Position numbers and translations under genes: made by a program
Notes under the pieces: model-generated
Seen by the model: the letters and a program-made list of their open reading frames with translations, nothing else
Databases searched by the model: none
What the model was told of the DNA's origin: nothing
Shown: in pieces, positions 10,988-27,272 of the stretch
How positions within the stretch are numbered: position 1 is the first letter of the stretch
Layout: each line of letters starts with the position of its first letter
Assembly: GCF_000315625.1 (NCBI RefSeq)
Contig: NW_005434533.1
Span: 96,468-160,467, forward strand
Reading direction: 5' to 3'
From: Guillardia theta CCMP2712
Lineage: Eukaryota > Cryptophyceae > Pyrenomonadales > Geminigeraceae
Length of the DNA stretch: 64,000 nt

Positions 10988-12344
10988 ATGGCTGGCTGGA
11001 AACACTCGATCATCTTGCTCCTGGCCCTGGCTGTCAGCGACGGGTTCTACTCTCCTGCTCCATTGCGTTATCACAGACACGAAGCAAGTGCTCCTGCTCT
11101 CTGCCAACAGGTTGTGGAGGGGAGGGGAGGGGAGGGGAGGGGAGGGGAGGAGGGAGGAGACGAGGAACCTGACGCCGTCCTCTAATCCTCAGAGATGCCT
11201 CCGCCGTCCCCGTGTGCTGAACCTGCGGATGAAGGTAAGCTCCCCCATGTGCTCAAGGAGCACAGTGAGGCTTGAGGCTCAGATGAACCCGGAGGACGAG
11301 GATGCGCTCCCAGGAGATGAAGGGATGAGCATGCTGAACCCGGTCGCGTGCTGCCCTGCTCCCTTCCTTGCTGCTCCTGAGACGCGACAGGTCGAGAAGG
11401 AGTTCATGGAGAACTGGAACGAGCTCATGTACTCGGAGCTGAGGATGCGAAATGCGGTAGCGCTCTTGTTGGCAGCATGCCGCGCCTGGGTGATGAAGTG
11501 CGTGAAGGTCACCGGGGAGGCTGGGATTGCGGATAGAATCATGCCGGACGCGTCGATGGAGCCTCGAGATGTGATCGCGACGGTGATGGGGATGATGGGG
11601 ATGAGAGCAATGGTGGTGGTGCCACCGACTAGCAGGAGGAGCGAGGGGGCGAGGGGGCGAGGGGGCGAGGGAGGGAAGAGGAGGGGGAGGAGGAGGAGCA
11701 ACAGCAGCAAGCTACATGAACAGCAAGAATGTCTTCGATTGATGTTCTTGTCCTCCTGCAGGTTGTCAACGCGCTTATGATCAATGATGTTCCTTCGGTG
11801 GACAACGGATGCGCCATTGCGATCCGTTTCAGCAGCAGCAGCAACCCCCTTGGCAAGCTCACAGCAACGGATTTGTCTCGTTTTTTCCGATCGACGGGGT
11901 TCAACGTGAGAGATACTTTCTCACCCTCTCATTTACGTTCCGCCAAGATGTACTTGTCGAGTGTTGAACTCAGTGCTGACGGATGCCTTGGGCAGATTCT
12001 CGTGTCGTATCCCGACGAGTTCATCTTCGCAGGGGAAGCGTTCATTCAGACTTGTGGGGAAATTTCATACGCATTGCAGGTAGGAAGGTAGGAAGGGGAG
12101 GGGGGGGTGAGGTGTTGAAAAAGGAAAGGAGTGGGAGTGGCGGAAGGAGAGGAGAGGGAGAAGCGGGAGGAGGGGGAGGACGGGGAGGGGAGGGAGTGCT
12201 AGTTGTGAAACCTGTGCTGTCTGACAGGATGTTGAGATTTCGAACTCCATGACCAACTCAACGGTTACACTTCGGTTTTTATTGGTCCGAGAATCGGAGA
12301 GCCTCTCATGGCTCATTGAGTCCCTTTCCTTAAGACCCGAATAA
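10988..12344 (+). CDS. Unknown protein with bipartite plastid-type leader
   Basis: Six exons, all phase 0: 10988-11110, 11193-11234, 11283-11456, 11762-11905, 11996-12079, 12228-12344, giving 227 aa. It opens with a signal peptide (SIILLLALAVSDGF) followed by an Arg/His-rich, transit-like stretch, the arrangement of complex-plastid import. The body contains an acidic patch (NPEDEDALPGDEG), a Glu/Asn-rich helix, and ends LSWLIESLSLRPE. I do not recognise a domain. All five introns close in the same phase, which supports the model. The third intron (11457-11761) is long and G-rich. Plastid location is inferred from the leader only. Confidence 0.65.
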
Positions 12345-12459
12345 TCTTCCTTCCAAAAGTTTCGCACAAGTTAAAGAAACACTCGCAAACAGAGCTCAGG
12401 CGCATGGCCGAAGTTAGTGTGAACGTTCGAGATATCTAACTAGAAGCGCATCGCGCCTC

Positions 12460-13642
12460 TCACGCCTGACTCAAGACGATGGGTTTGGGAATGTCAACTT
12501 TCTGCAACATCCACGAGCCTCGCTGGTAATCGCTCGAGAGCACTTTGGAGTTGAAGACCTCCTGCTCGTCACAGATTTCAGTTCCATGATCACATCATTT
12601 CTTGTTATTCTTATTGGACCTGCTCTTGCGACGATTCGCTTTCCTTCAGTCTCCTCTGATGGAAAACCCTCGGGATCAAGCACTTGGCACTGACAGTTGG
12701 AAAACTCCCCAGGCCGGCCACAACGCCAGAGGGCGTGAGCTAGTGGCAGTCAAAGGACAAACAGAAGAAATAGACTGCATCATGGGTCGCACCTGGACAG
12801 CTTTTCCTCCAGGAGCAATGTAGATCGTCGATTTGATAATGTCCAACGTCTCCATCCGCTCCTCCATCGCCATGAGGCGATTCTCCTGCTCAGCCGTCAA
12901 ACATCATCACGTCATCTGAGCCATCGCGTCGCAACCTGCAGTCTGACAGCCGCAAGCATAGACTTCAACTTCTTGTTCTGGTGTACGTTAAACTTCCCCG
13001 ACAAGCACTTGACGAACTTGTACCTTGGTTTTGCCGTCCTTGACGGCCGAGACCTTCTTGTTGAGTTCTTCAACCTTTGCTCGCTGTTTCACCAATTCTT
13101 GCTCCTGAGGACGGCAAGGAAGTCAGGACCCTTCCAGATCATCATCGCCTCCATCACCTTCTCCATGATCTCCCGATAAATCTCGTTGCGAAGGAAAACT
13201 CCATCGATCTCCACAAGGAACGAAGTGCTCTTCAGATCCTCGTCCTTGGACACGCCATAGAACTTGTTGGCCGGCACAGAGGTTATCGTGTGCTTGTCCT
13301 CCACCTCATTCTTGTTCCAATCCAATGATCGAGCGGCGCTGGACAGGCTTCGCCCTCGTGCTATTTGAGGGGTCTCAGGAACTTTCTCGGGGGACTGCTT
13401 ACATAACCCTCAGCGCTCTTCCTCGCACGTCGTTCACGTACCTTTGAGCTGGATGGATTCGAAGTTCTGCCTCTCTTGCTGATCCCCTGGGAAGAAGACG
13501 TGTCCTCCTGCGAGCGTTTCGATCCTCGATTGAAAAGCAACCGCGGGGTAATGAAGGCCCCGCCGACATTCGGAGACAAGGAGTCCGAGTCGGCCGGTGT
13601 TGAGGAAGGGAACGTGCGAGAGCGATATCTTCTCTGGCGCAT
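12460..13642 (-). CDS. Unknown coiled-coil protein
   Basis: Seven phase-0 exons: 13442-13642, 13158-13373, 13024-13104, 12936-12977, 12793-12885, 12620-12655, 12460-12561, giving 256 aa. The first ~85 residues are Ser/Arg/Pro-rich and probably disordered. Next comes a compact segment around NKFYGVSKDEDLKSTSFL, then a heptad-like coiled coil spanning several exons (EQELVKQRAKVEELNKK; ENRLMAMEERMETLDIIK). It ends KPIVLSQA. I do not recognise it; a structural or adaptor role is only a guess. Two acceptors (at 13373 and 12655) were chosen because only they keep the frame open. Confidence 0.6.
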
Positions 13643-16612
13643 CGCATCCGTACGCTCCTTGCCTGCTCAGCCAATCATTCAGAACAACCCCACCCATGGC
13701 AGGACTGGCACCTGCTCCAGAAGTCATGGGCGTACCCCGGGTGAGGGTTGATGGGGCAGGTGTTTCAGGTGTGTGAACCTCTTCATCCTGGATCACTTGC
13801 TGTGTTCTTGCCCTGGTTGTCCTCCCCTCTCTCACGCTAGCACGCGCCCCCTCCTCCTTGCTTCCTGTACCCTTGCCGCGCATAGCACTGCCTGTTGGGA
13901 CTTTCCTTTTTCGGCAAGTCGGGTTACGTGACGCCGGGTAGCCCGGCTGTACCGACTCGCGGCGCCTGGCTCCAGTAACTGATCCGCCGATGGCCCGGCG
14001 TGATAGGCCCACGCCCGGCCCTTCACGAGTCACTGCCGGGATCTCATATGACCGCCGCCGGACCGTGACGGTCGCTGCCAGCGGTCCGATAACTTGGCAT
14101 GATGGCCCCCGCATCGGGCCGCGCCGGGCCCGGCCCGGGCTGATGGATTGATGGAACGTATGCCAGCCGTGCCAGTCAGATAGCGCCGAGTTAACAAAAA
14201 CTCTCCTGTAAACCAAGACGACTTACGTGGCAGGCGGCAATGTAGTACATGTGACGAAGAGGAGGCCTTCCTAGCCGTCTTGCTAAGGTCCCCTCATGTC
14301 TGGATGCTTGGGTTTCACTTCCTAGCATACAGTCTATCTCTCATGTGCTCCTCAATTCTGGTTTCGTGTGCATTAAACTCGGTCTTGAGCAAAAACTGTC
14401 TTGTTGAGATTAAGGTCGATGTGATATCTGCGTGACTTTGGACTAGTACAAGTCTAACAAACTTGTATTCCGTCATGGATTGTGACGGAGCACTGGCAAC
14501 TTAGTTGCCACTGCCGTTAGACTTGTACTGTGCCAAAGTTGAATTGCTCAAGCACAAAAACAGAATTGAGGAGCACATGAGAGATAGACTAGTATGCCAG
14601 TGCTAGGATACCAGTGACTTGAACCCAAGCATCCAGACAAGCCTCCGAGGGAAAACCCCCGGCTGCATCGTCCCACTATCATACTACATGGCCGCCTTGT
14701 TCGGAGTCACGCCGTAACGATCGGGCATCGTCTTGGAGAGTTTGTTAACTCGGGACTACAGCCTGGGACTCGGAGTTTTGTTACTACAAGAGAGTTTTGC
14801 CAGTTGCTATCTGACTGGCACGGTTGGCATCATCGGCGATCCATCCGAACTGCGGCCGGCAAGTTCAACGGTTGCCAGTTTATGAAGTCACTCACGGTAG
14901 GGTACTGAAAGTGAACTTGAAGCGCGCGATCATCGGATCATACTAGCCTATCTCTGAACAAAAATCTAACTTGAGACTTACTTGACTTGGGCTCTATATT
15001 ACCGTACCGCGGCGGCTTCTGGCAGTCTGGCAGCCCGCCGGGCCCGCCCGTAATCACGGTACCGTAGTACGGTAGTGGTAGTACCGTGGGCCGGATGTAT
15101 GGCCGGGCAGTCCGATCATCCGGCGGGCCGGGCCCAGTGCCGATCCGTCGGATCCGATCGGACCGGGCCCCGCCCGCCGGGGCCGGCCCGGCGGTCTGCT
15201 GATCAGATAATCGGCCGGCGGCGTGACCGTCAGCTGCCGGGCCGCCCCTGGGAGGCCCGCCAGCCGCTCACGGTTGCCAACTCCGACTTTAGATGCCATC
15301 GGATGGCCCGGCGGCCCGGGCCCCGCCGCGCCCGCGCATCCCGGCCCGACGGTTGGGTGCCCGGCCAGTCACGGTGTGACCTCGCGCCGCCGGCCGGGGC
15401 CGGAGACATCAGGCGGCAAAGCGGGGACGAGGGGCACTGATGGGGGAGGGGTTCCAGTAAAAGGTTGATAGAGAGTCGTAGAGGGAGGCATTGAGGCAGT
15501 CATTTGAGGGGGGATGAGAAATGCTCCCAAGAGGGGTAGGGGTAGTCCTCCTAACGTCTCTCTCACCTCCCAAAGAAGGGGAGGGGTGTCATCATGTACC
15601 CTCAGTTTGCGCGAAATAATCGTATAAAAAGTTGGGTAGGGTACTGTTTTGTATGTCTTGGGGTCCCTGATAAGATAAGGCAAGGGGGTGGGGTGAACCT
15701 GGTCTTTGAGGTAGTCATGGGGAGACGTAGGAAAAAGAGTAAAAAGAACCAAAAAAACTTTTAAAAAAGACACGGCTAGATCGATAGGGGTAGTTTCATG
15801 GTGTAGTAAGGGGTACTCTTGAGCCATGGTCGAAAAGGAGTGTTTTAATTGTTGACCAAAAAAAAAAGGAGTCTTTCGCAATGCCGGCTCTGCTCCAGTT
15901 CTTGAAATTTGAATATAAACTTTCAAAATTTCAAGTAAAATTTCTCCATTACTTATCTTTTTGCTCGGACAGTCACCTACGCCCCGTCGATTGTATCAGT
16001 GCGGTAAGGGTCCGGCCCTATACTGCAGGTACCACTGATTTGGGTGGGGGTTGTTCCTTCCGGTCTATGAGGGGGTAGGGTAGTCTTGCAGTTCCTTGCC
16101 AGGGGGGTTCTCCATCAGATCGGGGATCGAACTCGCAAACGGTGGGATCTCCCGGTAGTAACTGGCAATCCTGGGGTCGTTGTTAGGTTCATTAAGTTCG
16201 AGTGGGGGTAGGGTCATTGTGGCAGAGCTCGTGACCAGGGGTGGGTTGGGGTGGACTTTTGGAGGGCCCCTGACGTCCCAACAGCCTGGAGACAACCAGG
16301 GTGTACGGCATGTTGATAGGACCGGTGGTTGGACACGGGTGCTTTAATTATAGGGGCTGTGACCAAGAACGGGTGGGGTGCCACGGGGGTAGTAACGGAT
16401 GGGGTAAAAGGTGGGTGGGTAGTGGGGCGAGGGGATGTAGAGGAGACGCTGGCGCCTTGTTTTTCCAGCCATCTCCCTCCTCTCCCAATCGCTCTTTCCT
16501 CGGAAGACCCCCCACGGACCTCTCCCCTCGCAGGTTCCAAGGCTCTCCCTCCTCCTCCCCTCCCTTGATAGCGAGCTCCAACTCCTTCAACTTGAGTTGT
16601 TCAACAGAAAGT
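13643..16612. repeat. Large non-coding block: GC-rich repeats and GGGGTAGGG words around the foldback element
   Basis: No convincing gene. From about 13880 to 14130 and 14990 to 15430 the DNA is very GC-rich, with GGCCCGG, GATCCGATCGG and GTACCGTAGTACGGTA-like words. From 15430 to 16440 the words GGGGTAGGG, GGGTAGGGTAC and GGGTGGGGT recur, mixed with AT-rich DNA (15740-15960). Open frames across it are low complexity and lack family-like motifs. Confidence 0.6.
14161..14829. mobile_element. Foldback element: ~670 bp imperfect inverted repeat
   Basis: The two halves are imperfect reverse complements around a centre near 14487. Matching pairs include 14161-14183 with 14807-14829, the GGCGGC-A/C-ATGTAGTA words near 14233 with those near 14690, the words around GATGCTTGGGTT at 14303 with those at 14627, TAGTCTATCTCTCATGTGCT at about 14330 with 14575-14595, and 14433-14458 with 14515-14539. 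Each arm is about 300-330 bp with small indels. No transposase frame is inside. It looks like a non-autonomous foldback transposon or two head-to-head copies of a dispersed repeat. It is flanked by GC-rich repeat DNA. Confidence 0.75.
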
Positions 16613-18256
16613 ATGCGTGTAGCTCTCGCCCTCTTGGCGATCCTGTCCGCCACGGTGGATGCAAGGAAATGTGATGTGTGCTGGTTGACATCCCTGCAAT
16701 GTACCCCGCCCACAGGCACTCCATCCGCTGGAAAGCCAATTGCAACCACGAACTGCAACTTCGGATACAGTGATGGGTCCTTCTCAAAAGATGATACCGA
16801 CAACGGTTTGGAGCCTCTCAGCTACCAGGTCGCAATGTACACCGGCTGCGGCAAGGGTGCCACCGACCCTGCCTATTGCAATGCGACTTCGAGCGCGATG
16901 AAAGCGAAGATGGTCTTTGGAAGTGATGGAAGCAGTCTCAGTTATGCTGCTACCATTCCATACATCGACCATAGCAAGGGTGTTCGCCTCTTCTCCCTTG
17001 CGGCTGTTGGCAGCGACATTCAGATGGTTGAGCTGAGCTTTCCCAGACCTGACTCTAAGACCAACAAGCTCTCTTCATGGAAAGGAAAGGATGTCACTGA
17101 CTCCAACAAGGTCCTCATACCCTCCACTGAGCCACTTGCTGCCATCCAGGCTGGAAGCTTGTCCACCTGGTGCACATTCCTCGGAGCAAGCGGAAACTGG
17201 TTGATCGAGAGCAGGGTGGAGATTAACATCCAGGCGACTGTGCTCTACCGCTATGCTGTTGGTCAGATCCCTAAAATCACTGCCACATATGCCATGCCTG
17301 ACAAGAAGACCCTCTACGTGGCAAACGACAAGTACTTGTTCATGTTTGTTTCCGATCATGCCAAGGATCTCACGTCCGGGCATCTCTATGTTGCTAAGAT
17401 GGGCTCCAAGGACGTGAAGTGGCTCGACATGGGCAAAACCAATGCTACTGCCGTCAAGGATGAGATGAAGAAGGGCCTGAAATTCGATGACTACAAGTCC
17501 TCGGGCAAGATCAAGGCTGGTATGGAGGGAGTTGCTTCCAGGTTGTTCCCCGAAGATTATGCAAGCATGCTTGGCGCCACCGAAATGAGCGGAATCACTG
17601 GTTTGACTTACAACATGGACGACAAGGGCGCCACTGGCAAGGAGGCTGCTCTCGGTGCATTCTTTGTGTCGTTTGCTGGAAGCATGAAGAGCTCGGCCTT
17701 TGGAGGTACTGATCAGACTTGCGGTACCATCTACAAGTTCGACGTTGGATCTCTCACCACCTGCGATCTCTCTGGAGCCAAGTGCACTTCTGATGAGAAG
17801 AAGAAGGCCAAGGCCGTCTGCTCTCTCGGTCTCAAGACCTTCGAGCCGGACTTTGTCGCTGGTGGCTCTTGCAAGAAGATCCAGGACCCGATCTACATCA
17901 ACTTCGCCTCCTACCACAACATGCTCTTCGTCGCCGACTCCAAGTCCAAGGTCTGGGCCGTCGACTTCAGTGGAAACGGCATCTCGCAGGAGCCTGTCCT
18001 CATCTTCGAGGCTGTAGGAAACATTGCCGGAATCACCTGGCTCAGCAACCTCGTTGGAGATGGCCGCTCCTATCTGTCAATCAACGTCGGAGATGCTAAG
18101 ACCGGAAACAGCTACATTGGCTACCTCGGTCCGTTCACTCTCAAGGGATACATGTCTGGATCCTACGACGTGCTTCACAACATCGGCTGCCCCATCCGCG
18201 GCAAAGATGACTACTTGTACGAAGCTACCAAGTATGTCGACCCTGTAGTGCAGTAA
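16613..18256 (+). CDS. Intronless secreted protein, possibly PhoX/DUF839-like
   Basis: This 547-aa frame has no intron, in contrast to its neighbours. A signal peptide (MRVALALLAILSATVDA) is followed by a Cys-rich N-terminus (CDVCW, several more Cys) and sequons such as NATS. The middle reads like a beta-propeller with SGHLYVAKM, a later LGATEMSGITGLTYN and a C-terminal GYLGPFTL. This order weakly recalls the DUF839/PhoX phosphatase family, but I cannot place metal ligands with confidence. Codon use is strongly biased to C-ending codons, suggesting high expression. It is either a cell-surface enzyme or an abundant extracellular glycoprotein. Confidence 0.6.
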   Translation: MRVALALLAILSATVDARKCDVCWLTSLQCTPPTGTPSAGKPIATTNCNFGYSDGSFSKDDTDNGLEPLSYQVAMYTGCGKGATDPAYCNATSSAMKAKMVFGSDGSSLSYAATIPYIDHSKGVRLFSLAAVGSDIQMVELSFPRPDSKTNKLSSWKGKDVTDSNKVLIPSTEPLAAIQAGSLSTWCTFLGASGNWLIESRVEINIQATVLYRYAVGQIPKITATYAMPDKKTLYVANDKYLFMFVSDHAKDLTSGHLYVAKMGSKDVKWLDMGKTNATAVKDEMKKGLKFDDYKSSGKIKAGMEGVASRLFPEDYASMLGATEMSGITGLTYNMDDKGATGKEAALGAFFVSFAGSMKSSAFGGTDQTCGTIYKFDVGSLTTCDLSGAKCTSDEKKKAKAVCSLGLKTFEPDFVAGGSCKKIQDPIYINFASYHNMLFVADSKSKVWAVDFSGNGISQEPVLIFEAVGNIAGITWLSNLVGDGRSYLSINVGDAKTGNSYIGYLGPFTLKGYMSGSYDVLHNIGCPIRGKDDYLYEATKYVDPVVQ

Positions 18257-19516
18257 TGCTGGCAAGTCTTTTGTATGTAATTTTCAAGATCTGTTTGTGA
18301 GAGACTTGAAAAATGTTTGTTTGTTGAATATATTTCGTTATTCTCAACTTCTCCATTCAATCTTCAACCGCGCTCAATATTTGAGTTGCTTTTGCTAGTT
18401 TGCCTCACAATCCAAACACGATATCAGCGCACGAATATACAATCATCTCACATGATTGAGTGAAGTATGTGCCTTGTCCTCTGGCAGCTTCTCCTTCACT
18501 GTCATCTGGGATACCTGCTGCCGATCTCATTCCTCGTTTTCCATCTTTCTTGACTCTTTCCCACCATGTGAATGTAGCTTCACACTTGTGTCAATATGTC
18601 AGTCACGTGCTGTGCTGATAACTCCCGTCTCCTCCTCGACTACCTCGCGATCGCCTTACATGACTTGCGAGGAGTAGTTGGAGAGTTGAAGCCGGAGAGA
18701 TTCAGGACCGGGCAGTGGCATACTTGGTCGTGCTTTCCTACGAGCAATCCTTATGAAAGGAAGCATTAAGAAGGAACGGGAAGCAGGGGACAGAGAAAAG
18801 GTGGAACAGAGGAGCGAGTAGGAAGAGAATACTCATGGGGGGGGGGCTGCGAGGAGGGAATGTAGACAGTGGCAGTGTCGAAATCGACAATCCATGGAGA
18901 CGAGAAGAGCGAGATGCTGATGGCAAGAAGTAGTTGTGATGGGGGAGGTTGAGCAGAGGTGGTGGAGGAGAGGCAGGGATAAGAGGACAACAAGAGGATG
19001 AGGAGGATGAGGTAGCAAGAGGAGACAGAGGACGGGAAGACAGCATCGAAAGGAAGGGAGGAGGGGATAGCACTTTGACTTGACTTGTTGTTTCTTGTAC
19101 ATCTCCAGTTTCCTACAAAATCATTACCCCTACCCCCTATTTCATGGTCTAATCAACGGGTGCTGTTACATCCCACATAAAAGCTCACCGTCCTCCTTTC
19201 GCGCCTGTTCCTCATCTGGTTATCTTGCCTCCTGCCTCTGCTTCCTCCCTATCCTATCCTCTTGCCTGCCTTCCCTTCCGCTCTCAACCCTCCCTCCTCT
19301 CCTCTTGTTGCTTCTCCCTTGCTTGCTTCGGTACCCTCTTCCTTTCATCTCCTTGCTCGCTCGTTCGTTCAAGTCTCGTCTCTCGTCTCCTTGCGGTCTG
19401 CCGTTCTCTGTCATCCTCCTCTGGTCTTCTGCTCTCTTCTTCATTCCTCCCTCTCCTTCATGCACACGAAGCCATGATCGTTCAACGTGTAGTATGCATG
19501 GGTTGAATCCAAGGAC
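18257..19516. other. Intergenic, C/T-rich
   Basis: I see no gene. After the stop codon come AT-rich sequences suitable for a 3' end (18270-18360), then mixed DNA, a G-run at 18839-18848 and C/T-rich stretches (19190-19460) preceding the helicase start. Frames here translate to Ser/Leu/Pro low complexity only. Confidence 0.5.
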
Positions 19517-25504
<5,988 letters not shown>

Positions 25505-25581
25505 GAGGGAGGAGGGAGGGAGAGACGAGAGAAAGAGGGGGGAGGTGAAGAGGGAGAGAGGGAGAGAGAGAAGAGAGAAAG

Positions 25582-25612
<31 letters not shown>

Positions 25613-25945
25613 AGAGGTAGAGGTAGAGGTAGAGGGAGAGGGAGAGGGAGGAGGGAGGTGGAGGAGGGGGGGGGGAGCAGGAATCTTGAGGATCAGATCT
25701 GTTCGAACTTGCTCGTTCTATTGACATTATTGGGGGATGGGAGGATTATCGGTAAACATTGTTTGCCTTCAACTCCTCCACTTCCTCCCCTTCTCCTGCC
25801 TGTCCTCCGGTTTCACGGTACCTTCTTCCTACTTCCTCCTTCTGTTTTACAGTCAAATCGTTTTGTACAGCATCCCGCAAACCTCTACTCTATTCCGCTC
25901 CTGCCCCTGCCCCTCCCTCTTCTCGTGCTCCTCGTACTCCTTCTC

Positions 25946-26003
<58 letters not shown>
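25505..26003. repeat. Purine-rich repeats and (CTG)17 between convergent genes
   Basis: No gene. GAGAGG/GAGGTA hexamer-like repeats lie at 25550-25650. A (CTG)17 tract at about 25951-26001 (CAG on the other strand) sits immediately 3' of the stop codon of the minus-strand gene that ends at 26004, so it probably lies in that gene's 3' UTR. Confidence 0.7.
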
Positions 26004-26004
<1 letters not shown>

Positions 26005-27146
26005 CACGCCCATCCTTTCTGGTGGAATCCCATCCCGGTGTCTTCGAAGGGCAGTGCCACGTCATCATCAATGTCTTCCTGCAGCTCCCAGCAGTCGACC
26101 GCCTCTGCTCCATAGCCGATGCCTGCAGAAAGATCAAAATGCGCATGTGGAGGAAAGAAATTGATCCACGTCATTATCATCATCTATCAGATTCATCACC
26201 ACCATTTTCTTCTTTTCCTTCATAATCATCTTCTATACCATCATCACCACCACCACCACCACCATTACTGTTCCAAACATCTCTAAGATGGTCGTGAAGT
26301 TTTCTTCTATCGCCATCATCAAAATCATCTACCTCCTCCGAGCGAAGGGATGGGTCGTTGACTCGGATACACATCAAGCACCTGATAAGGAAGGTGTATC
26401 ATCATCCAGAAGGAAGAAAAATCATGCTATCAACAAAGATGACTGAGCACGTGGTGGCGATGGTGGTGGATGATGAGGGAGGAGGGAGGGAGGAACGGAC
26501 GTGGAGGGGGTGAGGAGATAGGAGGAGGGGGCGAGGAGAAAGGAGGAGATGTGTGGGGGCAGGAGCGCATCAAATATTGCTGCAAATTGAGAAGGAGCAA
26601 GAAACTATCATCATCGCATACACTCACCCGGACAATGTTCGCCTCGTCAAGAGTGAAAGGAGCCACCCTTGAGTCCGCGTACCTGCCGAGTTCTGTCAAA
26701 CAACAGGCAGGAGCAAGGAGGCAAGCGTACAACTCTTTGCTTCCCTGCTCCCGAACACAGAGCAGCTGTACCACGAGACTGTCTGCATCGATCAAAGCTG
26801 CCAACCCCTTCGTCTTGGGCTCGTGCTGGAGCAGGAGATGCTCTGGAAGAAGAATTTCGAGGCAATCCTTCTCGAACAATTCTTGTGATGCCATGGAAAA
26901 CGAGAGCCTCCTCGGTGACTGCCACAGATCTGCGAAGCATGACCTCCTGCTCGCGCATGGCGATCGTGCCCCCAGTGCCCTGCCCACGGACAAGCGGTGA
27001 TGGCTGATCCTGCTCGGGAGCAGGCAGCTCGTAGAGACGAACATCAAGGAGGAGTAAGAGGGAGAAGCCAAAGGGACGGCAAGAGCATGCGAGAGGAGGA
27101 GGAGGAGGAGGAGGAGGAGGAGGAGGAATGGAAACCCTTCCACCAT
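26004..27146 (-). CDS. Unknown protein with Leu-run signal peptide
   Basis: Three exons on the minus strand: 26628-27146, 26333-26381 and 26004-26122, giving 228 aa. The protein opens with MVEGFPF and a run of 12 Leu, a signal-peptide-like start whose core is encoded by a CTC microsatellite, then an Arg/Ser-rich segment. The mature part is acidic with QELFEKDCLEILLPEH, LTELGRYADSRVAPF and a C-terminal EDTGMGFHQKGWA. I recognise no domain. Splice phases (0, then 1) close perfectly and explain the three separated readings. The leader suggests secretion or plastid import. Confidence 0.6.
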
Positions 27147-27165
27147 GGGCGCAAACCTCGGGGGA

Positions 27166-27172
27166 TATAAAA
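27166..27172 (+). promoter_or_regulatory. Candidate TATA box in a divergent promoter
   Basis: TATAAAA lies in the 126-bp space between the divergent starts at 27146 (minus) and 27273 (plus), about 100 nt upstream of the plus-strand ATG. Single motif match. Confidence 0.35.
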
Positions 27173-27272
27173 GTGGGAATGAGGGGGGACGGGGGCTACT
27201 ATGATGCTGGGAGTGAGGGAGGATGAGGGCTGACGGAGTGGCAATTTTGCGAAAGGTCAGCCCGGTTCCGCC

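Noticed and set aside
13434-14216. 260-codon minus-strand frame overlapping the coiled-coil gene start
   Set aside because: It covers GC-rich repeat DNA and part of the foldback arm, and the neighbouring frame gives a better protein and a consistent splice phase.
14600-14640. tRNA B-box-like GGGTTCAAGTC (minus strand) in the foldback arm
   Set aside because: No matching A box or tRNA secondary structure; the opposite arm has diverged at this spot. A tRNA-derived SINE remains unsupported.
15369-15926. 185-codon minus-strand frame in the 13.6-16.6 kb block
   Set aside because: It lies in GGGGTA-word DNA, has low-complexity Pro/Thr composition and no recognisable motif or splice support.
16115-16150. 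tRNA T-arm-like word GGGGATCGAACTC
   Set aside because: The flanking bases do not pair as a T-stem, and no D-arm, anticodon arm or acceptor stem can be drawn.
17075-17917. 280-codon minus-strand frame opposite the secreted protein
   Set aside because: It is the mirror of a codon-biased gene (16613-18256); such antisense frames are expected in GC3-rich genes.
26010-26225. Plus-strand F-box-like reading (LPAVDRLCSIADACRK)
   Set aside because: It is the antisense of the minus-strand exon 26004-26122, whose splice phases fit a complete three-exon gene.
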